Shown piece after piece: positions 56,887-64,000 of a stretch of 64,000 bases of DNA. This DNA is from Litoribacter ruber. GTDB lineage: Bacteria > Bacteroidota > Bacteroidia > Cytophagales > Cyclobacteriaceae. The position numbers were made by a program, and so were the translations under genes. The stretch covers positions 186,001-250,000 of the forward strand of contig NZ_JAHBGI010000001.1 in the NCBI RefSeq assembly GCF_018500185.1, given 5' to 3'. The notes under the pieces were generated by a model that was not told the DNA's origin, searched no databases, and worked only from the letters and a program-made list of their open reading frames with translations. Each line of letters opens with the position of its first letter. The stretch's first letter is position 1.

Positions 56887-57624
56887 ATGATAGAAGCGAT
56901 TGACAAGGACAACATCCCCCGTCATATAGCTGTCATCATGGATGGCAACGGGAGATGGGCACAAAAGAAAGGTGCAATGCGGATATTTGGGCACAAAAAC
57001 GCCCTAACTGCCGTAAAGGACACTATCGAGGGTGCCAGTGACCTAGGTGTAGAATACCTGACCCTGTATGCATTTTCGACCGAAAACTGGTCAAGACCCA
57101 AAGACGAAGTCAATGCCTTGATGGAGCTTTTGGTCAATACCATTGCCGGCGAGGTGCCCAACATGATGGAAAACAACATCCGTCTCATCTCTATAGGGGA
57201 TATTAAGAGCCTTCCCCGAAAATGCCAGAAAAACCTTCAGGACGCAAAAGATAAAACCTCCCACAATACGGGTTTGACCGTGGTGCTGGCTTTGAGCTAT
57301 AGTGGGCGCTGGGAAATCCAGGAGGCGGTAAAACAGATTGTCAAAAAAGTCGCTGATCAAAAACTGTGTGCAGAAGAGATCACTCAAGAGCTGATTTCCG
57401 AACATTTGAACACCAAGGGGCTGCCTGATCCGGAATTGTTGGTCAGGACCAGCGGGGAGCTGAGGACAAGTAATTTCCTCATTTGGCAGATGGCATATAC
57501 AGAGCTTTATTTCACAGAGGTGCTCTGGCCGGACTTTAGAAAAGAACATTTGTTTGAGGCCGTATTGGATTACCAAAAAAGAGAAAGACGTTTTGGCAAG
57601 ACCGGAGCGCAGATTAAATCATAA
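56887..57624 (+). CDS. uppS: Isoprenyl transferase (undecaprenyl diphosphate synthase)
   Basis: A 245-residue cis-prenyltransferase that makes the C55 lipid carrier for peptidoglycan and polysaccharides. HIAVIMDGNGRWAQKKG holds the catalytic Asp19, LYAFSTENWSRP and ALSYSGRWEI follow, and PDPELLVRTSGELRTSNFLIWQMAYTELYF closes the site. It is followed 4 bases after its stop by the bamA ATG. Confidence 0.97.
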   Translation: MIEAIDKDNIPRHIAVIMDGNGRWAQKKGAMRIFGHKNALTAVKDTIEGASDLGVEYLTLYAFSTENWSRPKDEVNALMELLVNTIAGEVPNMMENNIRLISIGDIKSLPRKCQKNLQDAKDKTSHNTGLTVVLALSYSGRWEIQEAVKQIVKKVADQKLCAEEITQELISEHLNTKGLPDPELLVRTSGELRTSNFLIWQMAYTELYFTEVLWPDFRKEHLFEAVLDYQKRERRFGKTGAQIKS

Positions 57625-57628
57625 TTTG

Positions 57629-60379
57629 ATGAAAAGAATTTTAATAGTCTTACTTTTCCTTATCTATGCGGGAAACACCTTCGGCCAGATTCGCCTGGGA
57701 CAAAGCAGGTTCACCCCACAGAAGCCGGTAGACATATTACAATTAGATTATACCAAACCCCAAAGTTTTACCATTGCCGGCATTTCTGCGGTGGGTCTGA
57801 CCACCTTGGATGAGAATGCTATTATCTCTCTTTCGGGCTTGCGCGTTGGTGACAAGATCAGCGTGCCGGGCGATGAGGTTTCCGCAGCTTTGAAAAAGCT
57901 CTGGGGTCAAGGGATTATCGGTGACGTGAAAATCTTGGTGACCAAGATCGAAGGTGAGGAGATCCATTTGTTGTTGGAACTTACTGAACGACCAAGGTTC
58001 AGTAGGGTAGAATTCACCGGAGTGAACAAAACTCAGGAAAGTGAGCTAAGGGATAAGATCAAAATTAGGGGTAGGGTAGTGCGTGATGATGTGTTGAACA
58101 ACGCCCAGCGTAATATCAGACAGTATTTTGTAGACAAGGGTTTTCTCAATACCGAGGTCAAAGTTACCCAAGTAAGGGATGAGACCCTACCTAACAGCGT
58201 TCTTTTAAGATTTGATGTTGTCAAGAACTCCAAAGTAAGAATCAACGAAATCAGCATTTCCGGAAATGAGAACATCTCTGACGGAAGAATTAAGAGAAAG
58301 CTGAAAAATACCAATGAGCACGCCCGTGTTCATATTTTCAAAGACATTTACTCTAGACTTACCAATGCAAGGCCTAGAGATGTAAAAGAAGCTATCGCCT
58401 ACAGAAACCCGGTTTCTGACGAAGACGTGAAGCTTTACATGAACAAAAACTTCAAACTTAACTTCTTCAACTCATCCAAATATGTCGCTAAGGATTTTAG
58501 GGACGATAGAGAGAGCCTGATCAATTTCTACCAAACCAGAGGCTATAGGGATGCCGCAGTATTGAGAGATACTGTTTATAGCTTTGGTAAAAATACGATC
58601 AACATCGATATCGATGTTGAGGAAGGACATCAGTATTATTATAGAAATATCACCTTCACGGGTAACTATATCCATGATGATGAAGTGTTGAGAACCAAAT
58701 TGGGAATTAGCAAAGGTGATATATATAATAAAGAGAGACTGGAGAAACGCCTAAACTATGATCCGCAGAGAGGTGATGATGTCAGCTCCCTGTATCAGGA
58801 TGACGGTTATCTTTTCTTCCAGATTGATCCAGTTGAGGTAAATGTGCAGGCCGATTCCATTGATATAGAAATGAGAATCTTTGAAGGTCCGCAGGTTACT
58901 GTAAACAGTGTGGCTATAGAAGGTAACGAGCGTACGTCTGATCACGTGGTGATGAGGGAGATCAAAATTCTTCCTGGTCAGAAATTCAACAGAGCCGCAC
59001 TGGTAAGAACTATCAGGGAACTTTCCCAATTGGGTTACTTTGATCCAGAAACGATTGATCCGGATATGCGTCCTAATTTTGAAGATGCTACGGTGGATAT
59101 CATTTTCAAACTAGAGGAAAGACCAAATGACCAGATCGAACTTTCTGGTGGTTGGGGAGGATTCTTCGGATTTGTAGGTACTGTCGGATTGGTCTTCAAT
59201 AACTTCTCGGTAAAAAATATCGGTAACTTCAGCAAGTGGAGACCGCTTCCGGTAGGGGATGGGCAAAAGCTTTCTTTGAGAGTACAAGCAAATGGTCCAA
59301 ACTTCCAAAACTATAGTTTCTCACTTACCGAACCTTGGTTTGGTGGCAAGAAGCCAAACGCATTAAGTTTTAGTGTCAATCACTCCATCCAGCGTCAGAT
59401 GAACTGGGGCGGCATGGGTATGGGTGGCATGATGGGCATGGGTGGCATGGGTATGGGTATGGGAATGCCCGGTGGTCCAGGCTTCGGAGAAGAGTTGGGT
59501 TATTTTAAAATCACCGGTGCGACCTTGGGTCTTGCCAGAAGGGTGACATGGCCTGATGATTATTTCTTCTTCAGTAACTCGCTGCAGTTCCAGGTTTATG
59601 AATTCAATGAATTTGGAAACATGTTTGGCCTAAGCTATAATACAGGTAGGGCTAACAGTTTGAACTGGAACACTACCATATCAAGGAACAACGTGGATAG
59701 CCCAATCTTCCCAAGGTTTGGTTCCAACATTTCCTTGAGTACGGACTTTACTCCTCCTTATGCTACTTTGAATCCAAATGTAAACCGTGAATCTCCAGAT
59801 GAGGAAAGGTTCCAGTGGTTGGAATATCACAAGTGGATGTTTGATGCGACTTTCTATACTCCGGTACTGGGTCTCAACAAACTTGTGGTGAGTGCCAGAA
59901 CGCACATGGGTTTCTTGGGATCATATGGCGACGGAGTAGGGATCATCCCACTTGAAAGATTCGTGATGGGTGGTGATGGTATGACCTTCAACAACTTTGC
60001 ACTGGGTAGAGAGATAATTGGTTTGAGAGGTTATGAAAACCAATCCATAGTAGGGACCAACCAAATGGGCCGACCTGGACAAGGTGGTGGCGGTGTTGCC
60101 TATAACAAACATGTGATGGAACTTAGATTCCTGGTTTCACCAAACCCATCTGCGACGATTTTCCTTTTAGGATTTGCTGAAGCGGGTAACGTGTGGGGCG
60201 ACTATGCTGACTTCAACCCTTATAACCTGAAAAAATCAGCAGGTTTTGGTGCGAGGATCTTTATGCCAGCCTTCGGTCTTCTAGGGATTGATTGGGGTTA
60301 CGGATTTGACCCGATGCCTGGTCAACAGCAGCCAAGTGGAGGACAATTCCACTTTACCATCGGGCAACAGTTTAGATAA
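57629..60379 (+). CDS. bamA: Outer membrane protein assembly factor BamA
   Basis: A 916-residue Omp85 protein that inserts beta-barrels into the outer membrane. The ATG at 57629 begins the signal peptide (MKRILIVLLFLIYAGNTFGQ). Five POTRA domains follow (about 40-470; ISLSGLRVGDKISVPGDEV, ITFTGNYIHDDEVLRTKLGI, VAIEGNERTSDHVVMREI), then the barrel (about 500-916) ending GQQFR. VMGGDGMTFNNFALGREIIGLRGY carries the conserved VRGY-type motif as LRGY. A Gly/Met-rich insert lies at about residues 592-620. It is the core of the uppS-bamA-skp-skp cluster. Confidence 0.97.
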   Translation: MKRILIVLLFLIYAGNTFGQIRLGQSRFTPQKPVDILQLDYTKPQSFTIAGISAVGLTTLDENAIISLSGLRVGDKISVPGDEVSAALKKLWGQGIIGDVKILVTKIEGEEIHLLLELTERPRFSRVEFTGVNKTQESELRDKIKIRGRVVRDDVLNNAQRNIRQYFVDKGFLNTEVKVTQVRDETLPNSVLLRFDVVKNSKVRINEISISGNENISDGRIKRKLKNTNEHARVHIFKDIYSRLTNARPRDVKEAIAYRNPVSDEDVKLYMNKNFKLNFFNSSKYVAKDFRDDRESLINFYQTRGYRDAAVLRDTVYSFGKNTINIDIDVEEGHQYYYRNITFTGNYIHDDEVLRTKLGISKGDIYNKERLEKRLNYDPQRGDDVSSLYQDDGYLFFQIDPVEVNVQADSIDIEMRIFEGPQVTVNSVAIEGNERTSDHVVMREIKILPGQKFNRAALVRTIRELSQLGYFDPETIDPDMRPNFEDATVDIIFKLEERPNDQIELSGGWGGFFGFVGTVGLVFNNFSVKNIGNFSKWRPLPVGDGQKLSLRVQANGPNFQNYSFSLTEPWFGGKKPNALSFSVNHSIQRQMNWGGMGMGGMMGMGGMGMGMGMPGGPGFGEELGYFKITGATLGLARRVTWPDDYFFFSNSLQFQVYEFNEFGNMFGLSYNTGRANSLNWNTTISRNNVDSPIFPRFGSNISLSTDFTPPYATLNPNVNRESPDEERFQWLEYHKWMFDATFYTPVLGLNKLVVSARTHMGFLGSYGDGVGIIPLERFVMGGDGMTFNNFALGREIIGLRGYENQSIVGTNQMGRPGQGGGGVAYNKHVMELRFLVSPNPSATIFLLGFAEAGNVWGDYADFNPYNLKKSAGFGARIFMPAFGLLGIDWGYGFDPMPGQQQPSGGQFHFTIGQQFR

Positions 60380-60382
60380 AAT

Positions 60383-60901
60383 ATGTTAAATCGTCTAAAA
60401 TTATTACTTTTGTTCTGCATATTTTCGTTTGCTTCTTATGGGCAGAAAATAGGCTATGTAGACTCGGAGTATATTTTAAACAAACATCCAGAATACAAAG
60501 AAGTACAAAGCGAAATGGAGGCCATCGGCTCAGAGTGGCGCAAGGAAGCGAAAGCGCTGACAGATGAAATCCGTGAGATGTACAATGCCCTCAAAGCGGA
60601 AGAAGTCCTGCTTACGGAAGAGATGTACGAAGAAAGGCTAGGTTTGATCAAAGAAAAAGAAAAAGCCGCCAACGCATTCAACAGCCGTGTTTTTGGTGCC
60701 AACGGGCAGTATTACCAAAAACAGGCCGAATTGCTTCAGCCGCTGCAGTCAAAGATATTTGACGCCATAGAGCGGGTGAGCAGGAGAAATGGGTTGGCCA
60801 TCCTGTTTGACAAAGCCTCCAGTCTTTCGATGATTTACACCGATCCGAGGCATGATTATTCGGAATTTGTAATTGAAGAATTAGGATTAGAAGAAAACTA
60901 A
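60383..60901 (+). CDS. skp: OmpH/Skp-family periplasmic chaperone
   Basis: A 172-residue precursor with a signal peptide (MLNRLKLLLLFCIFSFASYG) and a long coiled-coil (about 40-120; EMEAIGSEWRKEAKALTDEI) flanked by the Skp body strands (KIGYVDSEYILNKHPEYKEV; GLAILFDKASSLSMIYTD). It holds unfolded outer-membrane proteins on the way to BamA. It lies 3 bases after bamA and before a second copy. Confidence 0.92.
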   Translation: MLNRLKLLLLFCIFSFASYGQKIGYVDSEYILNKHPEYKEVQSEMEAIGSEWRKEAKALTDEIREMYNALKAEEVLLTEEMYEERLGLIKEKEKAANAFNSRVFGANGQYYQKQAELLQPLQSKIFDAIERVSRRNGLAILFDKASSLSMIYTDPRHDYSEFVIEELGLEEN

Positions 60902-60928
60902 AATAAACAACAAATTAAAACCTAGACT

Positions 60929-61513
60929 ATGAAAGCAAGAATTATCCTTTCAGCTATCGCTGTATTTTGCTTAGGATTTGTGGCTCAAGCCCAACAAGAT
61001 TTAAAAATCGGATACACTAACATTGATTACCTGATGGATTTGATGCCAGAAATGGAGCAAATCGGCGCTGATATTCAAGATTACAGTACTCAATTGGGAA
61101 CTCAAATGCAGACTAAGCAGCAGGACTTCCAAAGACAAGTACAGACTTACCAGCAGTCTGCTCAAACTATGACTGAAGAGGCCAGAGCGCAAAAAGAGCA
61201 GGAGCTTCAGAAGATGTCTGAAGAAATCCAGCGTTATGAGAGAGATGCTCAGTCTTCTTACCAAAGAAAACTTCAGGAGCTTCTTGAGCCGGTACAGACT
61301 AAAGTATTCAATGCTATCAACTCTGTAGCTGCTGAGAACAACTACACGCACGTATTCTCTGAAACTGCGGGTCAGGCTCCAGTTTTGCTTTACACTAGAG
61401 ACGATGACAACTTCACTGAGCTAGTATTAGCCAAGCTTGGTATCTCTGCACCAGCTGACGGACAGCCTACCCCAGGCCAGAACGTACCAGCTCCAGGTCA
61501 GAACCAGCAGTAA
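60929..61513 (+). CDS. skp: OmpH/Skp-family periplasmic chaperone, second copy
   Basis: A 194-residue paralogue: signal peptide (MKARIILSAIAVFCLGFVAQAQ), DLKIGYTNIDYLMDLMPEME, a Gln-rich coiled-coil (MQTKQQDFQRQVQTYQQSAQ), and NNYTHVFSETAGQAPVLLYT. The C-terminus has a Pro/Gly/Gln-rich tail (PTPGQNVPAPGQNQQ) absent from the first copy. Tandem skp genes after bamA are common in this phylum. Confidence 0.92.
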   Translation: MKARIILSAIAVFCLGFVAQAQQDLKIGYTNIDYLMDLMPEMEQIGADIQDYSTQLGTQMQTKQQDFQRQVQTYQQSAQTMTEEARAQKEQELQKMSEEIQRYERDAQSSYQRKLQELLEPVQTKVFNAINSVAAENNYTHVFSETAGQAPVLLYTRDDDNFTELVLAKLGISAPADGQPTPGQNVPAPGQNQQ

Positions 61514-61533
61514 GAATATTAATTCCAAATAAG

Positions 61534-61564
61534 AAAGCCGATCATGAAAATGATCGGCTTTTTC
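61534..61564 (+). terminator. Terminator of the bamA-skp operon
   Basis: AAAGCCGATCAT and ATGATCGGCTTT form a 12-bp stem with a 4-base loop followed by Ts, 20 bases after the second skp stop. Confidence 0.92.
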
Positions 61565-61647
61565 CGTTTTTACCTAGGATCTCATGAGTCCGTAGTAGAA
61601 TATCCTTGCGTTAATCCCATAATCCAGGCCACAGGCTACTTAAACCC

Positions 61648-62268
61648 TTAAACCTCCCCCGATAGGATGTATTTATTCACCCATTCGATTTCCTCCTCAC
61701 GAATGGTGTGTTGGGGGTCTTCAAAGATTAAGGTTTTGACTTGGGCGCCCATTTCTTTCATGAGCTTGGCTGACTCCTGAATTCGGCTCAGCGGGACATG
61801 CATGTCTTGTTTGCTGCTCCCGATAAATACGTTAGTCCCAGCAAAATCGCCCTTGTACTTTTCCTTAAGGATCTTTTCGCCTATTAGACCACCGGTGAAG
61901 GCAATCACCCCACCGTATTTGGCGGCATTTTGGGTGGCATACTCCAAAGCCAAACAGGCTCCTTGGGAGAAACCGATGAAGTAGATGTCCTCCGTTTTAA
62001 AGCCCTGATCCAAGCATTCTTTTACTAGACTTTGAATCTGTTGGATGGCTTGGCTGAAAGCAGGTTCGTTTTGGGCATCAGGGGCCATGAAGCTGTAGGG
62101 GTACCAAGTATTGTTTTGAGCATTGGGGGCGAGCAAAGCAAAGCCTTCAAGGTGCAAATAATCCTTGAGACTAAGAATGCTGTTTGCATTGGCGCCTCTG
62201 CCGTGTATCAAGATGGCTACCTTATTGGCTTCCTGCAATGAAAGTCCTTCTCGGCTGATTTCAGTCAT
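61648..62268 (-). CDS. Phospholipase/carboxylesterase-type hydrolase (MhqD-like)
   Basis: A 206-residue alpha/beta hydrolase: KVAILIHGRGANANSI, nucleophile elbow IGFSQGACLALEYA, the acid in GSSKQDMHVPLSR and the His in EDPQHTIREEE. It resembles MhqD/YodD-type esterases. Its start overlaps the end of the ring-cleaving dioxygenase by 8 bases. The pairing of a VOC dioxygenase with this hydrolase is known from quinone-responsive operons (mhqO/mhqD in Bacillus), suggesting detoxification of quinones or catechols. Confidence 0.87.
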   Translation of the reverse strand: MTEISREGLSLQEANKVAILIHGRGANANSILSLKDYLHLEGFALLAPNAQNNTWYPYSFMAPDAQNEPAFSQAIQQIQSLVKECLDQGFKTEDIYFIGFSQGACLALEYATQNAAKYGGVIAFTGGLIGEKILKEKYKGDFAGTNVFIGSSKQDMHVPLSRIQESAKLMKEMGAQVKTLIFEDPQHTIREEEIEWVNKYILSGEV

Positions 62269-63211
62269 ATTGGTTTATATTTAATTTCACTTCTGGAAGT
62301 TGGGATTCGATCTTTTGGCGCTGCGGCTCTACCCAAGATGGGAGTTTCAACGCTTCGCCCAAATGCTCGACTTCTTCATCCACGGCAAAGCCTGGCTCGT
62401 CGGTGGCAATTTCAAACAACACCCCTCCTGGCTCTCTGTAGTAAATTGATTTGAAGTAATTTCTATCTTTGACCTCAGTCACCTGCACGCCATTTTCCAT
62501 CAGCTTACGCTGAATTTTAAGCTGGGTGTCTTCATTGTCACTTCTAAAAGCAATGTGGTGCACTGTTCCGGCGCTTTGCATACCCGGTCTGCCGCTTTTG
62601 TCCAATACAATGTCAATGATATCTCCCGGCTCGCCTTTAGTGCCATAGCGGTACCTTCCATTTTCCTCTCCTATAAAGCGGTAGTCCATCAGTTCGGTCA
62701 AAAGCTTCTCTGTAAGGTCTTTTGCCCGCAGGTTAAGGGTTGCCCCATAAAAACCTAAGATGGCCTTGTCGGCAGGGATATGGCCATATGTCCAAGGTTT
62801 TCTGCTGTCCTTGTCAGTGGCTATCAATTCTATTCCCAGACCATCATGATCTTCAAACCTGATCAAAGCCTCGCCAAAGCGGGTTTGCTCATCTGAATAG
62901 GTCACCTGATATTTATCCAGCCTAGACTTCCAGTAATCCAGGGCATCTTTGGGAATAGAAAATGCCGTATAGGTCAGTTCTCCTGCACCCTTGGTGCCTT
63001 TTCGTGCTCCCTTGAATGGGAAGAAGGTCAAGATCGTGCTTGGGCTTCCAAGTTCATCGCCGTAGTACAAATGGTACACGTCCGGCGCGTCAAAGTTGAT
63101 GGTCTTTTTCACCATCCTCAAACCGAGGATCCCGGTGTAAAAATCAACGTTCTTCTGAGGATCTCCCGCGATGGCTGTGATATGGTGGATTCCGGTTACA
63201 AGTGGGGTCAT
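62261..63211 (-). CDS. Ring-cleaving dioxygenase of the VOC/glyoxalase superfamily (MhqO-like)
   Basis: A 316-residue protein of two vicinal-oxygen-chelate modules. Module 1 (about 1-140) starts GIHHITAIAGDPQKNVDFY with a metal-ligand His; module 2 (about 150-290) has ILGFYGATLNL, GTVHHIAFRSDNEDTQ and YYREPGGVLFEIATDEPGF. The ATG at 63211 is chosen; a longer frame adds eight residues. It matches MhqO/YkcA-like extradiol dioxygenases thought to cleave hydroquinones. It is translationally coupled to the esterase. Confidence 0.9.
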   Translation of the reverse strand: MTPLVTGIHHITAIAGDPQKNVDFYTGILGLRMVKKTINFDAPDVYHLYYGDELGSPSTILTFFPFKGARKGTKGAGELTYTAFSIPKDALDYWKSRLDKYQVTYSDEQTRFGEALIRFEDHDGLGIELIATDKDSRKPWTYGHIPADKAILGFYGATLNLRAKDLTEKLLTELMDYRFIGEENGRYRYGTKGEPGDIIDIVLDKSGRPGMQSAGTVHHIAFRSDNEDTQLKIQRKLMENGVQVTEVKDRNYFKSIYYREPGGVLFEIATDEPGFAVDEEVEHLGEALKLPSWVEPQRQKIESQLPEVKLNINQYD

Positions 63212-63229
63212 GGTAGGGGTAAATTTAAG

Positions 63230-63299
63230 AACCACAGAGGACCAGAGTCTTGGAGAAATTTTTGTTTATTTCTTTGTGTCCTCTGATTCTCTGCGGTTG
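63230..63299. repeat. Long-armed hairpin (AACCACAGAGG / CTCTGCGGTT)
   Basis: AACCACAGAGGACCAGAG at the left and CTCTGATTCTCTGCGGTT at the right are complementary over most of their length around a 35-base interior. It fills the gap between the dioxygenase and YceI genes and belongs to the same family as 23333-23402. Confidence 0.75.
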
Positions 63300-63315
63300 A
63301 ATTTTATGATTTGAA

Positions 63316-63831
63316 TTAGTTCTTAAGCAACTGTACGCTGGCTAATAGCTTGATCTGGTCGCCTACGACTACGCTACCTGCTTCAGTGACAGGTGACCAG
63401 GTAAGGCCGAATTCTTTTCTGCTGATCTTACCTTCTAACTCAAAACCTGCCTTAGTGTTTCCGTATGCATCGTCGGCTACTCCACCGAAATCTACAGCCA
63501 ATTCTACCGGCTTGGTTACATCCTTAATAGTAAGGTCACCCTTCAATACATCACCTACCAATACTCCGTTGGTGAACTTCAAATCAGGGTATTTTTCTGC
63601 ATCGAAGAAATCTGCTGACTTCAAGTGGGCATCTCTGTCGTCCTGGTTGGTATTGATACTGTCGATTTTGGCAGTAAACTCAACTTTGGAATCCTTGAAA
63701 TCACCGTTAGGCGATTCTACCATTCCTTCGAATGATTTGAAGTATCCAGTTACAGTTGAGATTACCAGGTGTTTCACTTTGAAAGAAACTTCTGAATGTG
63801 TTGGGTCGATAGTCCATTTTGTAGTACTCAT
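63316..63831 (-). CDS. YceI-family lipid/isoprenoid-binding protein
   Basis: A 171-residue lipocalin-like protein: WTIDPTHSEVSFKVKHLVIS, GYFKSFEGMVES, AKIDSINTNQDDRDAHLKSADFF and ISRKEFGLTW are classic YceI motifs. The family binds long isoprenoids or quinones in a beta-barrel. It has no signal peptide, so it is cytoplasmic here. It is preceded by a MarR-like gene, a frequent pairing in this phylum. Confidence 0.95.
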   Translation of the reverse strand: MSTTKWTIDPTHSEVSFKVKHLVISTVTGYFKSFEGMVESPNGDFKDSKVEFTAKIDSINTNQDDRDAHLKSADFFDAEKYPDLKFTNGVLVGDVLKGDLTIKDVTKPVELAVDFGGVADDAYGNTKAGFELEGKISRKEFGLTWSPVTEAGSVVVGDQIKLLASVQLLKN

Positions 63832-63894
63832 CTTGTGCTGTTTGTTTTTAGGTGTTTACAATAATTGTCTATACATATAATAGGTAAAATTTTT

Positions 63895-64000
63895 TTACCC
63901 TCTTAATTTGTCCAATAAGTCATTTAATCGGTCAAGCTCCTGTTCATCCAGTTGGAGGATCTGGCGGTTGAATTGGTTCACTTGCTCTTCAAGTTCAGCA
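63895..64000 (-). CDS. C-terminal end of a probable MarR-family regulator (partial)
   Basis: Only the last 34 codons and the stop are inside the window. The tail (LEEQVNQFNRQILQLDEQEL; LNDLLDKLRG) looks like the amphipathic C-terminal dimerisation helices of MarR proteins. With YceI and the MhqO/MhqD-like pair downstream it would fit an MhqR-type repressor. The short fragment makes the call tentative. Confidence 0.5.
   Translation of the reverse strand, partial: AELEEQVNQFNRQILQLDEQELDRLNDLLDKLRG

Overview
The window reads as chromosomal DNA of a member of the Bacteroidota, most likely a Cytophagales/Cyclobacteriaceae-type bacterium (inference). Supporting signs are promoters of the TTTG-N19/21-TAnnTTTG type, a SecD-SecF fusion, a TonB-dependent receptor with a carboxypeptidase-like N-terminal domain under a TPP riboswitch, PorE- and PorG-like type IX secretion proteins, tandem FKBP lipoproteins, DUF4252 proteins and the porG-uppS-bamA-skp-skp cluster. 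No transposase, phage gene or CRISPR array was seen.

Layout. 0-11 kb: a partial membrane protein, guaB, a two-component system transcribed with two 223-residue multi-pass membrane proteins and a small protein ending in a CPPHC motif, then secDF, udk and rdgB. 11.5-19.2 kb: a curli (type VIII secretion) locus with a LuxR-type regulator, three curlin-repeat proteins, CsgE, CsgF, a CsgG carrying an extra C-terminal barrel-like domain, and a lipoprotein. 19.6-23.3 kb: three FKBP lipoproteins with nrnA, and divergent ndk. 23.4-24.1 kb: a 165-bp tandem array. 24-33 kb: pyruvate carboxylase, a Kazal lipoprotein, a flippase-like membrane protein, scpA, dxs and a hydrolase. 33.8-40.5 kb: a TPP-riboswitch-controlled TonB receptor, a seven-copy array of about 225 bp, a front-end fatty acid desaturase, and a coupled PnuC-family transporter and NadR-like kinase. 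40.6-45.4 kb: a PorE-like lipoprotein, a conserved small protein and a membrane Fe-S oxidoreductase pair. 45.5-48 kb: tRNA-Phe and an ECF sigma/anti-sigma/DUF4252 operon. 48-56 kb: housekeeping genes (disulfide oxidoreductase, DUF427, rsmI, hydrolase, pdxJ, yqeY, cvpA, pabA, CBS protein, nadK). 56-61.5 kb: the envelope-biogenesis cluster porG-uppS-bamA-skp-skp. 61.6-64 kb: an esterase, a ring-cleaving dioxygenase, YceI and the end of a MarR-like regulator, resembling a quinone or electrophile stress set.

Much of the content serves the cell surface: SecDF, BamA, two Skp chaperones and UppS build the envelope; PorE/PorG point to type IX secretion; the curli locus makes a functional amyloid. The intergenic DNA is unusually rich in dispersed hairpin and low-complexity families (AACCGCAGAG arms, GTAC runs, GTCGGATG runs, GGAATGAGGAATTAAG runs), two of which have expanded into tandem arrays.

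The two most interesting regions are the histidine-kinase/7TM/CPPxC cassette (2.6-5.8 kb) and the extended curli locus.
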